Shown here in pieces: positions 1-7,870 of a stretch of 27,736 nucleotides of DNA. The DNA is from Halovenus sp. (GTDB taxonomy: Archaea; Halobacteriota; Halobacteria; Halobacteriales; Haloarculaceae): the NCBI GenBank assembly GCA_003551945.1, contig PUNZ01000145.1, forward strand, positions 1-27,736, given 5' to 3'. The notes below the pieces were generated by a model. That model ran no database searches. It was not told the origin of the DNA and worked only from the letters and a program-made list of their open reading frames with translations. The position numbers and the translations under genes are program-made. Positions within the stretch are counted from its first letter, which is position 1. The number at the start of each line of letters is the position of its first letter.

Positions 1-183
1 AAAGTATCATATCGTACATCTCTCCGAATTTTACATAATCGTTCATATGATACCTTTCGTTATCAACATGTACCGACACAGTTAACGCAGAACGTATCAT
101 TTTTTATACTGTGTTGTATGTTGCATACTATCACTTGGTACACCATGCTCCCGGACTTTGTACCAATAGAATAAACTATCTAC
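1..183. promoter_or_regulatory. AT-rich upstream region with several inverted repeats
   Basis: No gene is seen here. A 9-bp motif GTATCATAT at 4-12 recurs inverted as ATATGATAC at 45-53, and its core GTATCAT appears again at 94-100. A second inverted pair is GTATG/CATAC at 116-128 with a 3-base spacer. A third is TTGGTAC (135-141) and GTACCAA (160-166). A TATA-like stretch, aataaac, lies near 169-175 before the regulator start at 193. The density of dyads suggests operator sites, possibly for autoregulation by the downstream HTH protein, but that is inference. Confidence 0.45.
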
Positions 184-192
184 TTGAGATTT

Positions 193-855
193 ATGAGCGT
201 GATAGCTGAGTTTCAAACACCGTCGACGGCTTTTGAGTTGGGACAGATTCTTCGCGTGGAGCAACAGTCGTCGATCGAGCTTGAAACACTCGTGCCAATG
301 GGGGAGGAGACGGTTCCGCTTTTTTGGGTGTATGATTCTTCAGCCGAACCGTTTATGAAATCCGTCAATGGACACAGTTCGGTGAGCGATGCGACGCCAG
401 TTGATGAGTTTGAAGATAGGACACTGTTTAAACTTGAGTGGGATTCACAGCAGGATACACTGTTTTCGGGCTTGAAAGCAGCTGGTGCACAGATGCTGAG
501 CGCAACTGGAACCGCGACGGTCTGGGAATTCGAAGTCCGGTTTCCGACTCACCGTGCCCTGAGCGACTTCAAATCTCACTGTCGGGAGGCTGAAATATCG
601 ATGGAGTTAATGCGGGTTTTCAACCCGACAAAGCCAGGTGGCGGACGGTGGTATGGACTGAGCGAACCACAACGAGAGGCACTTGAACTCGCTATCGAGA
701 TGGGGTATTACGATATCCCACGGCGGTGCACGACGAAAGAACTTGGAGACGAACTCGGGATTTCTGACCAAGCCGTCACTGAGCGGCTTCGACGCGCCAT
801 TGTTTCGTTCATCAATCACACTGTCTTGCATCAAGATAGCGCTCGCCGAAACTAA
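193..855 (+). CDS. HTH_10 (bacterio-opsin activator type) transcriptional regulator
   Basis: This 220-residue protein has the architecture of the haloarchaeal Bat-like HTH_10 family: an N-terminal sensory-type beta-rich region (about 1-150) followed by a C-terminal helix-turn-helix. The HTH is visible at about residues 155-210, beginning LSEPQREALELAIEMGYYD, with the recognition helix in GISDQAVTERLRRAI. The family regulates transcription in the cytoplasm, and no ligand can be inferred. The frame can be extended to a TTG at 184, but the ATG at 193 is preferred because it gives a natural start and a TATA-like box lies upstream. The gene stands alone and faces the same way as the oxidoreductase 115 bases downstream. 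The upstream region holds several inverted repeats that could be operators. Family call is firm; the regulon is unknown. Confidence 0.85.
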   Translation: MSVIAEFQTPSTAFELGQILRVEQQSSIELETLVPMGEETVPLFWVYDSSAEPFMKSVNGHSSVSDATPVDEFEDRTLFKLEWDSQQDTLFSGLKAAGAQMLSATGTATVWEFEVRFPTHRALSDFKSHCREAEISMELMRVFNPTKPGGGRWYGLSEPQREALELAIEMGYYDIPRRCTTKELGDELGISDQAVTERLRRAIVSFINHTVLHQDSARRN

Positions 856-940
856 TCCCTCTCACGCTCTATACTTGCTTTGTGCAGCGCTGTGAATCAG
901 CGTTGAACAACCAACGTTTGTTGCTGCTAGGTTTGCTCCT

Positions 941-948
941 ATATGTAT
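941..948 (+). promoter_or_regulatory. TATA-like box of the oxidoreductase gene
   Basis: The sequence atatgtat is centred about 27 bases before the ATG at 971, the spacing expected for a leaderless haloarchaeal transcript. Confidence 0.5.
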
Positions 949-970
949 TCAACCCCAACGATGAGTCGCA

Positions 971-1936
971 ATGAAAGCTGCACAAGTGCCGGCATATGGT
1001 GACGGTGATGTTCTTGAAGTTATCGAGACCGATAAGCCGGAACCCGGCAAGGGGGAAGTTCGTATTGAGGTGAAAGCAGCAGGTATCAACTTTGCTGACA
1101 TCATGCAACGGCGTGGTCATTATCATGGTGGCCCAAAACCACCATACATCCCTGGCCTCGAAGTCGCTGGCGTGATTGATAAAACAGGTGATGGCGTTGG
1201 CCGTGAGGAAGGAGAACGTGTCGTCGCGATGGGTGACAGCGGTTATGCAGAGTATGCCGTGGTCGATGCGGCCGGATTGCTGACCATCCCGGAGGGGCTC
1301 TCGTTCGAGGAAGCAGCGGGCTTCCCGGTCCAGTATCTTACCGCACATAACTGTCTGCATGAGTGGGGGAATCTCGAAGCAGGCGAAAGCGTCCTCATCC
1401 ACGCTGCTGCGGGCGGTGTTGGGACGGCTGCCGTCCAACTTGCCGACAAAGCTGGTGCGGAAGTATTTGGGACAGCCTCTACCCAGGCGAAACTCGATAA
1501 GGCTGTATCGCTCGGGTGTGACCACCCAATCAACTACGAGGAAGAAAACTTCGTGGACGTTATCGACGCGCAGACAGACCATGGCGTCGACATGGTTCTG
1601 GACGGCATCGGTGGGGAAACTACCAGCCAGTCGCTTGATGCGCTGAAATATTTCGGCCGGCTGGTGGCCTACGGTGCGGCCTGTGGTGAACCCGGACGTC
1701 CCCGCACTGATAACATTCTGTTCGGCAACTACACCGTCATTGGCTATCACCTCGGCCGTGCGATGCAACTCAAACCAATGAAGGTGATGGGTGCCGTTCC
1801 GGAGTTGCAGGAGATGCTTGAATCAGGCGACGTGCAAGTCCAGTTCGACCGGTCGTTCGACTTAGACGAGGTTGAAGCCGCTCACGAATACGTCGAAAGC
1901 CGCCAGTCGATGGGGAAAGTCGTTATCACGCCCTAA
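971..1936 (+). CDS. NADPH:quinone oxidoreductase, zinc-independent MDR superfamily
   Basis: This 321-residue protein matches the quinone oxidoreductase (zeta-crystallin) branch of medium-chain dehydrogenases/reductases. The N-terminal catalytic domain (about 1-120) is GroES-like. The nucleotide-binding Rossmann fold carries AAAGGVGTAAVQLA at residues 145-158, the quinone-oxidoreductase form of the glycine motif. I see no cysteine ligands for catalytic or structural zinc at the usual places, which fits the zinc-free NADPH-dependent enzymes. Length is typical of the family (about 320-330). The expected reaction is NADPH-dependent reduction of quinones or enones in the cytoplasm; the true substrate cannot be read from sequence. 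It has its own TATA-like box and no operon partner: the next gene, hemE, is on the other strand and converges on it. Confidence 0.85.
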   Translation: MKAAQVPAYGDGDVLEVIETDKPEPGKGEVRIEVKAAGINFADIMQRRGHYHGGPKPPYIPGLEVAGVIDKTGDGVGREEGERVVAMGDSGYAEYAVVDAAGLLTIPEGLSFEEAAGFPVQYLTAHNCLHEWGNLEAGESVLIHAAAGGVGTAAVQLADKAGAEVFGTASTQAKLDKAVSLGCDHPINYEEENFVDVIDAQTDHGVDMVLDGIGGETTSQSLDALKYFGRLVAYGAACGEPGRPRTDNILFGNYTVIGYHLGRAMQLKPMKVMGAVPELQEMLESGDVQVQFDRSFDLDEVEAAHEYVESRQSMGKVVITP

Positions 1937-1974
1937 CCGTTCCATCGCTCTCAAAATTGCGTCTTCTGGAACTG

Positions 1975-2988
1975 TTACAGTTCGCGGTCGTAGGATTTTG
2001 CCGTTTCGACAAAGGCTCGCACTGACTCCACTGGTGTATCACGGTTAACGCCGTGGCCAAGGTTGAGGATGTGTCCGGATGGACCGGCATCATCGATGAC
2101 TTGTTTCGTTTGTTCCCGAACGAACGAGGGGTCACCGAACAGATACGATGGGTCAAGGTTCCCTTGAACCGGAATATCCCCGAGCGTCTCGCGGGCGGCG
2201 TCCATTTCGACGGTCCAGTCTAGTCCAATCACATCGGCACCGCTTGCGCGTAACTGCTCAAGTCGACCATTCATTCGCCGGACGAACACGATAGTCGGGA
2301 CATCAAGGTCGGCAAGAATCTGCTTGTGCAACGGGAGGATGAACTCCTCGTAATCTGTGGGTGTGAGCGTTCCTGCGTAGGTATCGAACAACTGGACCAC
2401 ATCGGCACCATGTGCAATCTGGTACTCAAGGTACTCGCGGACGACGTCAGTAAATGCCTGTAACAGCGTTCGGAAAGCATCGGGGTGGTTCGCGCGAAGT
2501 TTCCGAAGCGGCATGTTGGTCCGGCTTGGTTCGCCGGCGACTGCATAGGAAGCAAGCGTAAACGGCCCGCCTGCGAACCCAATAATCGCGGCGTCGTCGC
2601 CGACACGCTCGGTTAACTGTGTGAGCAATTTCCCGACGTAATCAATCGATTCAGCAACGGGGTCATGTGTTCGGTCGACGTCGTCCGGACCAGTGACCGG
2701 ATTTTCGATGACCGGCCCAACACCGCTTTCGATGCGATATGTAAACCCAAGGGGTTCCAAAACGGTCAGAATATCGGAGAACATGACCAGTCCATCCGGC
2801 TCGTAATACTCCCATGGGAGGAGCGTGATTTCGGTCGCTACGTCGGGTGTTTTTATCGCCTCAAGGAACGTGTACTCACTGCGGATTTCACGGTACTCAG
2901 GAATGTGGCGGCCGGCCTGACGCATGAGCCAGACTGGGGGTCGTTCGGTTCGTTCCCCACGAGCCGCGCGGACGAGGAGATTATCCAT
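1975..2988 (-). CDS. hemE: Uroporphyrinogen decarboxylase
   Basis: HemE decarboxylates the four acetate side chains of uroporphyrinogen III to give coproporphyrinogen III in tetrapyrrole synthesis. The protein is 337 residues, the normal length. The signature near the N-terminus is RPPVWLMRQAGRHIPEYRE, with the substrate-binding RQAGR at residues 23-27. The catalytic aspartate is in FSDILT (Asp72), GGPFTLASY follows mid-protein, and the C-terminal NLGHGV carries the conserved histidine. The ATG at 2988 is supported by a TTAA box 27 bases upstream. The pilin-like gene lies 54 bases upstream on the same strand, but that promoter suggests independent transcription. Confidence 0.97.
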   Translation of the reverse strand: MDNLLVRAARGERTERPPVWLMRQAGRHIPEYREIRSEYTFLEAIKTPDVATEITLLPWEYYEPDGLVMFSDILTVLEPLGFTYRIESGVGPVIENPVTGPDDVDRTHDPVAESIDYVGKLLTQLTERVGDDAAIIGFAGGPFTLASYAVAGEPSRTNMPLRKLRANHPDAFRTLLQAFTDVVREYLEYQIAHGADVVQLFDTYAGTLTPTDYEEFILPLHKQILADLDVPTIVFVRRMNGRLEQLRASGADVIGLDWTVEMDAARETLGDIPVQGNLDPSYLFGDPSFVREQTKQVIDDAGPSGHILNLGHGVNRDTPVESVRAFVETAKSYDREL

Positions 2989-3011
2989 TATCGGTGATTG
3001 GAATGAGGGGG

Positions 3012-3019
3012 TGTTAAGG
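3012..3019 (-). promoter_or_regulatory. TATA-like box of hemE
   Basis: Read on the minus strand the sequence is ccttaaca. Its centre lies about 27 bases before the hemE ATG, consistent with a leaderless transcript. Confidence 0.6.
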
Positions 3020-3042
3020 ACTTCTGATGCCAGGCGCGTTTC

Positions 3043-4389
3043 TCAACTCGAAAATTCGATAACGCTCATCTCCGAAGAGAGTGGGAACAGTTCAGAGACT
3101 GGGAACGGACTGTCTGCGTTCAAAATCGCCTCGGGGTCATCAGTGAGGTTCTCAGCGCAGTCCATGGCTTGTTCTTCGGAATTGAGGTTTGACGCGCTAC
3201 TGAGACAAATGAGCGCTTCGGATTCGAAGTGGTAGGTGTATCCATCACCGCTTTCTCGGTCGGTGATTCCTCTTGCAACTTCATCTTCTACTTCTTCCAG
3301 TGGTAAACCATCTAGGTGCGTCTCGTTTCCGCTGTCAAAGTTATCGTTATATCCTTCCCATTCGTCGCCGCCATCAAACAGTACCCACTCTCCAACTTCG
3401 GGTTGATAGACAATAATCGATGATGGGTCCTCGTTTATATCCTCAGTTGTCTGGAAGGCCGGTCCGCCGTCAACGGGGTCGATATCGTCGTGATACTGCG
3501 CAAACTCCGAGGGACCCGCATATATTGTCTGTTCTTGCTCGTATTCGAAAAACGAATCATTTCGCAAAATTGCAAACTCATCACCCAACGTAAACTCAAC
3601 AGTCACGCTTGTGTCGTCTACTGTCACTCCCTCATCTGTAATTGGTGTACTGAGTTCATCAGTGAAATGAGCGGCCCATGCGTCAACGAATTCCGTTTCG
3701 ACACGCATTGTCACATCCACCGGAACAGTGCCGTGAACGTCACCATCACTGCCGATGACGGAGTATGGCTCAACTGTTTGACGTAGTTGTTCGTTGAGCT
3801 CCTCGGAGCGCGTGGTCGATTTCTGTGCGTGCGTTTCCGTTCCAGGAGTCAGGGTCTCGAGTGCGGTGATATCAGTTAATCCAAGCGATAGCTGCTTTCC
3901 ATCAAAATCGACCGGAGGTGGAGACAGCAGAACGGAGTAGGTTCCCTGTTGCTGAATGACGGCACCGCCCTGGTAGGCTATTGTCGTTCCATCCTGCGTG
4001 CGGTGCTCAACTGTTCCCAGGGTAAATTCAGTGCTATTTGTTGTCCCATCCGCGTCTAACAGATATGCTTCGTCGACCGTTGCCGCAGCAGTAATCTCAA
4101 CAGTCCCCTTGTCTGGATACGTTGCGAGGTCGTCACCAGCAAACGAGGGATAGGTGAAAGCGGTACTCGCATCGGTCGAACTTCCCGAAATTGTCGCTAG
4201 TCTGTCATCCATCTCAATCATCGAATCTTGGGTGATTCGGTCTTCGGTATCAGCAAAGATACTTCCAATAACTGTCCCCCCAAGGCCGAGTATCATCATC
4301 GCAGTAAGCAAAGAAATGGAGATAAGAAGGACTGTACCGTATAGCTCCGACACAGCGCGAGTCTCATCCTTAGTTCTGGTACGAGCCAT
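3043..4389 (-). CDS. Large pilin-like surface protein with class III (archaeal type IV) signal segment
   Basis: This 448-residue protein begins with a short basic stretch, then RAVSELYGTVLLISISLLTA and a continuing hydrophobic helix (about residues 12-45). That is the hallmark of archaeal type IV pilin-like precursors cleaved by a prepilin peptidase. The rest is a long acidic, extracellular-type beta-rich region with many N-x-S/T sequons and two cysteines near the C-terminus. It is far longer than a normal major pilin (about 120-180 residues), so it may be a minor pilin, adhesin or surface protein. It resembles haloarchaeal hypothetical proteins with a pilin-type N-terminus. Start choice is ambiguous: the ATG at 4389 has an AGGGAG five bases ahead, the ATG at 4401 fits a leaderless start, and a TTG exists at 4407. 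Sampled G+C (about 47%) is below that of the neighbours. Confidence 0.75.
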   Translation of the reverse strand: MARTRTKDETRAVSELYGTVLLISISLLTAMMILGLGGTVIGSIFADTEDRITQDSMIEMDDRLATISGSSTDASTAFTYPSFAGDDLATYPDKGTVEITAAATVDEAYLLDADGTTNSTEFTLGTVEHRTQDGTTIAYQGGAVIQQQGTYSVLLSPPPVDFDGKQLSLGLTDITALETLTPGTETHAQKSTTRSEELNEQLRQTVEPYSVIGSDGDVHGTVPVDVTMRVETEFVDAWAAHFTDELSTPITDEGVTVDDTSVTVEFTLGDEFAILRNDSFFEYEQEQTIYAGPSEFAQYHDDIDPVDGGPAFQTTEDINEDPSSIIVYQPEVGEWVLFDGGDEWEGYNDNFDSGNETHLDGLPLEEVEDEVARGITDRESGDGYTYHFESEALICLSSASNLNSEEQAMDCAENLTDDPEAILNADSPFPVSELFPLSSEMSVIEFSS

Positions 4390-4392
4390 TAT

Positions 4393-4398
4393 CTCCCT
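4393..4398 (-). promoter_or_regulatory. Possible Shine-Dalgarno site of the pilin-like gene
   Basis: On the minus strand AGGGAG ends three bases before the ATG at 4389. It is one of the few SD-like sequences in the window and favours that start over the upstream ATG (4401) or TTG (4407). Confidence 0.4.
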
Positions 4399-4423
4399 CA
4401 TTATCAATCTTGAATACCAGTGG

Positions 4424-4430
4424 ATATAAG
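4424..4430 (-). promoter_or_regulatory. TATA box of the pilin-like gene
   Basis: On the minus strand the sequence is cttatat, centred about 26 bases before the ATG at 4401. Transcription would start at or just before that ATG, leaving either a leaderless mRNA or a leader of about 12 bases to the ATG at 4389. Confidence 0.55.
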
Positions 4431-4554
4431 TATTGAGTTTTAAATGTATCCTTTCGTTGAAATTATGTCCTTCTTTTCTGCAGCGTTATTTTGCCTGCTC
4501 ACCTTTGACGGTTGCTGCCGACGATACTCGTCACAAAATCTGTTTGGATAATCA

Positions 4555-4561
4555 TTTAATA
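4555..4561 (+). promoter_or_regulatory. TATA box of adk
   Basis: The sequence tttaata is centred 25 bases before the adk ATG. Spacing implies a leaderless adk mRNA made from its own promoter. Confidence 0.6.
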
Positions 4562-4582
4562 CCCGACGTGTAACTGCGAGGC

Positions 4583-5215
4583 ATGGCACCACGAATCCTG
4601 ATTATTGGCCCGCCAGGGGCAGGCAAAGGAACCCAAAGCAGTAACATTGCCGATGAATACGGTGTTGAGCATATTACGACAGGTGATGCGCTCCGCTCGA
4701 ACAAGGATATGGATATCAGCGATATGGACACCGAGTACGACACACCACGGGAGTATATGGAAGCTGGTGACCTCGTCCCAGATGCAGTTGTCAACGCCAT
4801 CGTCGAAGAGGCACTGACGACCGCTGATGGCTTTGTGCTTGATGGGTACCCCCGGAACAAAGAACAGGCAGAGGAGCTAACAGACATGACGGAAATCGAT
4901 GTCATCCTCTCCCTTGAAGTGGGGCGAGAAGAGCTTATCGAACGGCTAACTGGCCGCCGGGTCGACCCGGAGACCGGTGACAACTACCATGTCGAGTTCA
5001 ATATGCCGGATGATGAAGAAATCAGAGAGCGACTTGTCCAGCGCGATGACGACACCCGCGAGGCGGTCGAAAACCGACTTGATGTGTTTGAAGAAAACAC
5101 TGCACCTGTGATAGAACAGTACGCAGACCACGACGGGTTTGTCGAAATTGATGGTGAGCAGACACCTGCCGAGGTTTGGGCGGATATCGACGCCGCAATT
5201 CAGGCGGCCAAATAA
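4583..5215 (+). CDS. adk: Adenylate kinase
   Basis: Adk converts ATP + AMP to 2 ADP in the cytoplasm. The 210-residue protein is of the bacterial-like long type. The P-loop GPPGAGKGTQ is at residues 9-18, TTGDALR follows for AMP binding, and LDGYPRN carries the conserved arginine. A LID segment (GRRVDPETGDNYHVEF) follows, with RLVQRDDDTREAVENRL after it. The LID lacks the four zinc-binding cysteines of some homologues. In many archaea adk follows secY at the end of the ribosomal protein cluster. Here its upstream neighbour is an opposite-strand pilin-like gene, and adk starts from its own promoter. It leads the same-strand block adk, DUF106, cmk, truB. Confidence 0.97.
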   Translation: MAPRILIIGPPGAGKGTQSSNIADEYGVEHITTGDALRSNKDMDISDMDTEYDTPREYMEAGDLVPDAVVNAIVEEALTTADGFVLDGYPRNKEQAEELTDMTEIDVILSLEVGREELIERLTGRRVDPETGDNYHVEFNMPDDEEIRERLVQRDDDTREAVENRLDVFEENTAPVIEQYADHDGFVEIDGEQTPAEVWADIDAAIQAAK

Positions 5216-5219
5216 AAAG

Positions 5220-5227
5220 TTCTTAAC
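5220..5227 (+). promoter_or_regulatory. TATA-like box of the DUF106 gene
   Basis: The sequence ttcttaac is centred about 28 bases before the ATG at 5252, inside the 36-base gap after adk. It suggests an internal promoter rather than simple read-through. Confidence 0.5.
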
Positions 5228-5251
5228 CATCGGCCGCGCTAGAGATGTGTA

Positions 5252-6136
5252 ATGCCACGGACCGCAGAAAAGGTAGACGAGCTCGCTGAGGAAGGCGAGC
5301 ATATGACTGACGCTCTTGAGGAGGTGCTCAACGTGGCCGAAGAGAAAGGTACGGTCACATGGGGTGATGTCAGCGATAGTATCTCCTCAGGCGCGTGGGG
5401 CCGACTCATCGAGAAGGGTTTGTTGGTTGACGTAGACGGCGCTGGGTTCGTCATTGACGACCCCGATGGCGTCCGTGATGCGCTTGAGGAAGCAGACCCC
5501 ACCACTGAAACGCCCGAGGTCTCATGGACCGTCTACGATAAGATGGCCATCTTTACGCTCCTCGGTCTCTTTGTCGGTTATGCGTTTTCCTCCGCACGAG
5601 CGGCTATTGGCGAAACGATTAACCTGTTCCTCGGCCCGCTAGAGGCTGCGTTACCGTTTTATCTGGTCATCCTCATTCTTGCCCTGTTAACTGGCCTGTT
5701 TTCCTCTATCATGCAGGATAACCTGATGAATCCGGAGATTATGGGCTCATATAAGGAAAAGACTGAGGACCTCAAAGAACGACGAAAAGAGGCCAAAGAG
5801 CGCGGAGACGACGAGGCTCTCGAAAAAATCCAACAAGAGCAAATGGAGATGATGACCGAAAACCTCGGAATGATGAAAGCGCAGTTTCGGCCGATGATCT
5901 GGATTATGCTCTTTACGATTCCAGTGTTCCTCTGGCTGTTCTGGATTGTGCGCGACCTTGGGGTTACGGTGACGGACCCAGTCATCATCATGCCGTTTTT
6001 CGGCGAACTCAGTAGCTGGCAGGCCGGCGTTGTCGGGCCAATTGAGGTCTGGCTTGTCTGGTATTTCATCTGCTCGCTCGGGTTTACGCAGATTCTCCGA
6101 AAGGCGCTGAACGTCCGAACGTCACCCACTGGGTAA
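5252..6136 (+). CDS. DUF106 (Oxa1/EMC3/TMCO1-like) membrane insertase-type protein with winged-helix-like N-terminus
   Basis: The 294-residue protein has four predicted membrane segments at about residues 98-118, 134-154, 214-233 and 264-284. A charged, likely coiled-coil cytoplasmic loop (about 165-212) separates the second and third. This arrangement is that of archaeal DUF106 proteins, which structural work places in the Oxa1 superfamily with YidC and eukaryotic EMC3/TMCO1, thought to help insert membrane proteins. Residues 18-70 look like a winged helix (ALEEVLNVAEEKGTVTWGDV, then GRLIEKGLLVDVDGAGFVI), an added N-terminal module. Its place between adk and cmk is typical of archaea. SRP54, which delivers nascent membrane proteins, is also in this window (18789-20189). 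The insertase role is inferred from the family. Confidence 0.85.
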   Translation: MPRTAEKVDELAEEGEHMTDALEEVLNVAEEKGTVTWGDVSDSISSGAWGRLIEKGLLVDVDGAGFVIDDPDGVRDALEEADPTTETPEVSWTVYDKMAIFTLLGLFVGYAFSSARAAIGETINLFLGPLEAALPFYLVILILALLTGLFSSIMQDNLMNPEIMGSYKEKTEDLKERRKEAKERGDDEALEKIQQEQMEMMTENLGMMKAQFRPMIWIMLFTIPVFLWLFWIVRDLGVTVTDPVIIMPFFGELSSWQAGVVGPIEVWLVWYFICSLGFTQILRKALNVRTSPTG

Positions 6137-6177
6137 GGGTCGCTAACGGCTCATTCTCCGGGCCAAACTCGCAACTT

Positions 6178-6185
6178 CTTTTAGC
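6178..6185 (+). promoter_or_regulatory. TATA-like box of cmk
   Basis: The sequence cttttagc is centred about 25 bases before the cmk ATG at 6206. It probably drives a leaderless cmk-truB transcript. Confidence 0.55.
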
Positions 6186-6205
6186 ACCACTACCTCACGT
6201 TAGAT

Positions 6206-6784
6206 ATGTTGATTACTGTCTCCGGGCCAGCGGGCAGCGGCAAGAGCACGCTCGCTCGGTCACTTGCGGATGAGTGCGGTTATGAGCATATCTCTGGTGG
6301 TGATATTTTTCGCGAGATCGCTGCCGAGCGCGAGTTGACGCCGCTTGAACTGAACAAGCAGGCCGAAGACGATGACCAAATCGACCGCGACCTCGACCAG
6401 CGGCTGCGAACCATTGCAAAAGAACGCGATGGTGTCGTGCTTGAATCCAGACTTGCTGGCTGGATGGCTGGCGAGTATGCCGACTTCCGCCTGTGGCTTG
6501 ATGCCCCCCTCACTATTCGGAGCGAGCGGATTGCAGACCGCGAGGATAAATCAGTTGCACAGGCACGCACTGAAACTGAAGCACGCGCAGCAAGCGAAGC
6601 ACTCCGATACGAGGAATACTACGGCGTGGATATCGAAGACCTCGGTATCTACGACCTTGTTATCAACACTGCCCGGTGGTCGCCGGCCGGTGTCCTTTCG
6701 CTTGTCCTTGCTGCTGTCGAATCGTACAATCTCGACGGTGACGAAGGGAAACTTCCGGTCGAAGGCGTCAGTTACAATTTCTAA
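6206..6784 (+). CDS. cmk: Cytidylate kinase (archaeal type)
   Basis: Cmk phosphorylates (d)CMP to (d)CDP with ATP. The 192-residue protein is the short archaeal type. The P-loop GPAGSGKST occupies residues 7-15, ISGGDIFRE follows as the nucleoside-monophosphate binding stretch, and VVLESRLAGWMA and FRLWLDAP are typical of archaeal CMP kinases. The IADREDK region corresponds to the lid. The ATG at 6206 places the P-loop correctly and has a TATA-like box at the right distance. The stop codon is separated from the truB ATG by one base, so the two genes are almost certainly cotranscribed. Confidence 0.95.
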   Translation: MLITVSGPAGSGKSTLARSLADECGYEHISGGDIFREIAAERELTPLELNKQAEDDDQIDRDLDQRLRTIAKERDGVVLESRLAGWMAGEYADFRLWLDAPLTIRSERIADREDKSVAQARTETEARAASEALRYEEYYGVDIEDLGIYDLVINTARWSPAGVLSLVLAAVESYNLDGDEGKLPVEGVSYNF

Positions 6785-6785
6785 C

Positions 6786-7718
6786 ATGACACTACGCGGC
6801 CCACCCTCTGAGCGGTCTCCGGCGGAATTACTCTCGTTTGGCGTCGTCAACCTCGATAAACCGCCCGGTCCCTCTGCGCATCAGGTGGCAGATTGGGTCC
6901 GCGAAACGACGGCAGCGTCGATGGAGGCGATGTCAGACTCTGAAAGCCCCCCTCCGATTGACAGAGCAGCACATGCCGGAACGCTTGATCCAAAAGTGAC
7001 TGGGTCGCTCCCGATGTTGCTCGGCGAAGCCACGCGCGTTGCACAAGTGTTTGACGACAGCGTCAAAGAGTATGTGGCGGTGCTTGAACTCCATGGCCCA
7101 CCACCGGTCGATTTGGAGGCGATTGTCTCCGAATTTCAGGGGAAATTGTATCAAAAACCCCCACGGAAGAGCGCTGTCAGTCGGCGGCTTCGTGTTCGAG
7201 AAGTACATGAGCTAACAATCCTCGAGCAAGATGGGCGAAAGGTCCTCCTGCGCGTTCGCTGTGAGGCAGGCACTTACATCCGCAAGCTTTGTCATGATAT
7301 CGGGCTTGCGCTCGGTGTTGGCGCACACATGGGCGACCTTCGTCGAACAGCAACGGGACAGTATGACGACCGTTCGCTCGTCACGATGGAGGATTTTGTT
7401 GATGCACTTGCGTTCTGGGAAGCGGGCGATAGCGACCTGCTCTATGATTGTGTTCAACCGGCAGAAGCCGTTCTTTCAACGCTTCCACGAGTCTCCATTG
7501 CGCCGAATGCTGCTCGTGAGGTTGCCAACGGTGCGCCGGTCTATGCACCCGGTGTGATTGGTGTTGAACCTGCCCGCGATGGTGGCAAGAATCCCGAACA
7601 GGGCTCACTTGTCGCGTGTTTCACGCCGAATGAGGCAGCAGTCTGTCTTGGAACCCTTGTCGGAGACCCCGATGCAGAGTCAGGACTCGTTGTCGAGCTT
7701 GAACGCGTTCTCGTCTGA
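6786..7718 (+). CDS. truB: tRNA/rRNA pseudouridine synthase, TruB/Cbf5 family
   Basis: This is the archaeal Cbf5 (dyskerin) orthologue, usually annotated truB. It is the catalytic subunit of H/ACA RNPs and can also make pseudouridine 55 in tRNA. The 310-residue protein has FGVVNLDKPPGPSAHQV near the start and the catalytic motif HAGTLDPKVTG with Asp68. KPPRKSAVSRRLRVREV and RCEAGTYIRKLCHDIG follow, and a C-terminal PUA domain covers about 225-310. The reading frame stays open upstream across cmk to 6372, but family alignment and the one-base gap after cmk mark 6786 as the start. The insertion of about 15 residues before HAGTLDP (SMEAMSDSESPPPIDR) looks acidic and haloarchaeal. Confidence 0.95.
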   Translation: MTLRGPPSERSPAELLSFGVVNLDKPPGPSAHQVADWVRETTAASMEAMSDSESPPPIDRAAHAGTLDPKVTGSLPMLLGEATRVAQVFDDSVKEYVAVLELHGPPPVDLEAIVSEFQGKLYQKPPRKSAVSRRLRVREVHELTILEQDGRKVLLRVRCEAGTYIRKLCHDIGLALGVGAHMGDLRRTATGQYDDRSLVTMEDFVDALAFWEAGDSDLLYDCVQPAEAVLSTLPRVSIAPNAAREVANGAPVYAPGVIGVEPARDGGKNPEQGSLVACFTPNEAAVCLGTLVGDPDAESGLVVELERVLV

Positions 7719-7727
7719 ATCGAAGGG

Positions 7728-7733
7728 CTTAAT
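7728..7733 (+). promoter_or_regulatory. TATA box of the tRNA-Pro gene
   Basis: The sequence cttaat is centred about 29 bases before the first tRNA base, so the tRNA probably has its own promoter just after truB. Confidence 0.5.
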
Positions 7734-7759
7734 CCCTGCACAATCCTCGGACAGTATAC

Positions 7760-7830
7760 GGGACCGTGGGGTAGTGGTATCCTCTGCGGATGGGGTCCGT
7801 AGGACCCGAGTTCGATTCTCGGCGGTCCCA
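7760..7830 (+). tRNA. tRNA-Pro (anticodon GGG)
   Basis: A full cloverleaf folds. The acceptor stem pairs GGGACCG (7760-7766) with CGGTCCC. The D-arm follows with GTAGTGGTA. The anticodon stem is TGCGG/CCGTA with loop ATGGGGT, giving anticodon GGG. The variable loop is short. The T stem is CCGAG/CTCGG around TTCGATT. The discriminator base is A at 7830 and no CCA is encoded. No intron is seen. It reads proline codons CCC and CCU. Confidence 0.96.
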
Positions 7831-7848
7831 CTACGTTTTCTGACACAC

Positions 7849-7870
7849 CACCCCACTCAAGTATGGGGTG
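7849..7870 (+). terminator. Hairpin downstream of tRNA-Pro
   Basis: CACCCCA (7849-7855) pairs perfectly with TGGGGTG (7864-7870) around an 8-base loop, 19 bases after the tRNA. The run TTTT at 7836-7839 lies between them. It may contribute to termination or 3' processing. Archaeal terminators are mainly T-runs, so the role is uncertain. Confidence 0.4.

Noticed and set aside
869..1768. 299-residue open frame on the minus strand
   Set aside because: It lies antisense to the well-conserved quinone oxidoreductase, has no family character and is Cys/His/Phe-rich in the way of shadow frames.
6372..6785. N-terminal extension of the truB frame across cmk
   Set aside because: The extra residues are basic, Ser/Thr/Leu-rich and unlike TruB; the family start is at 6786, one base after the cmk stop.
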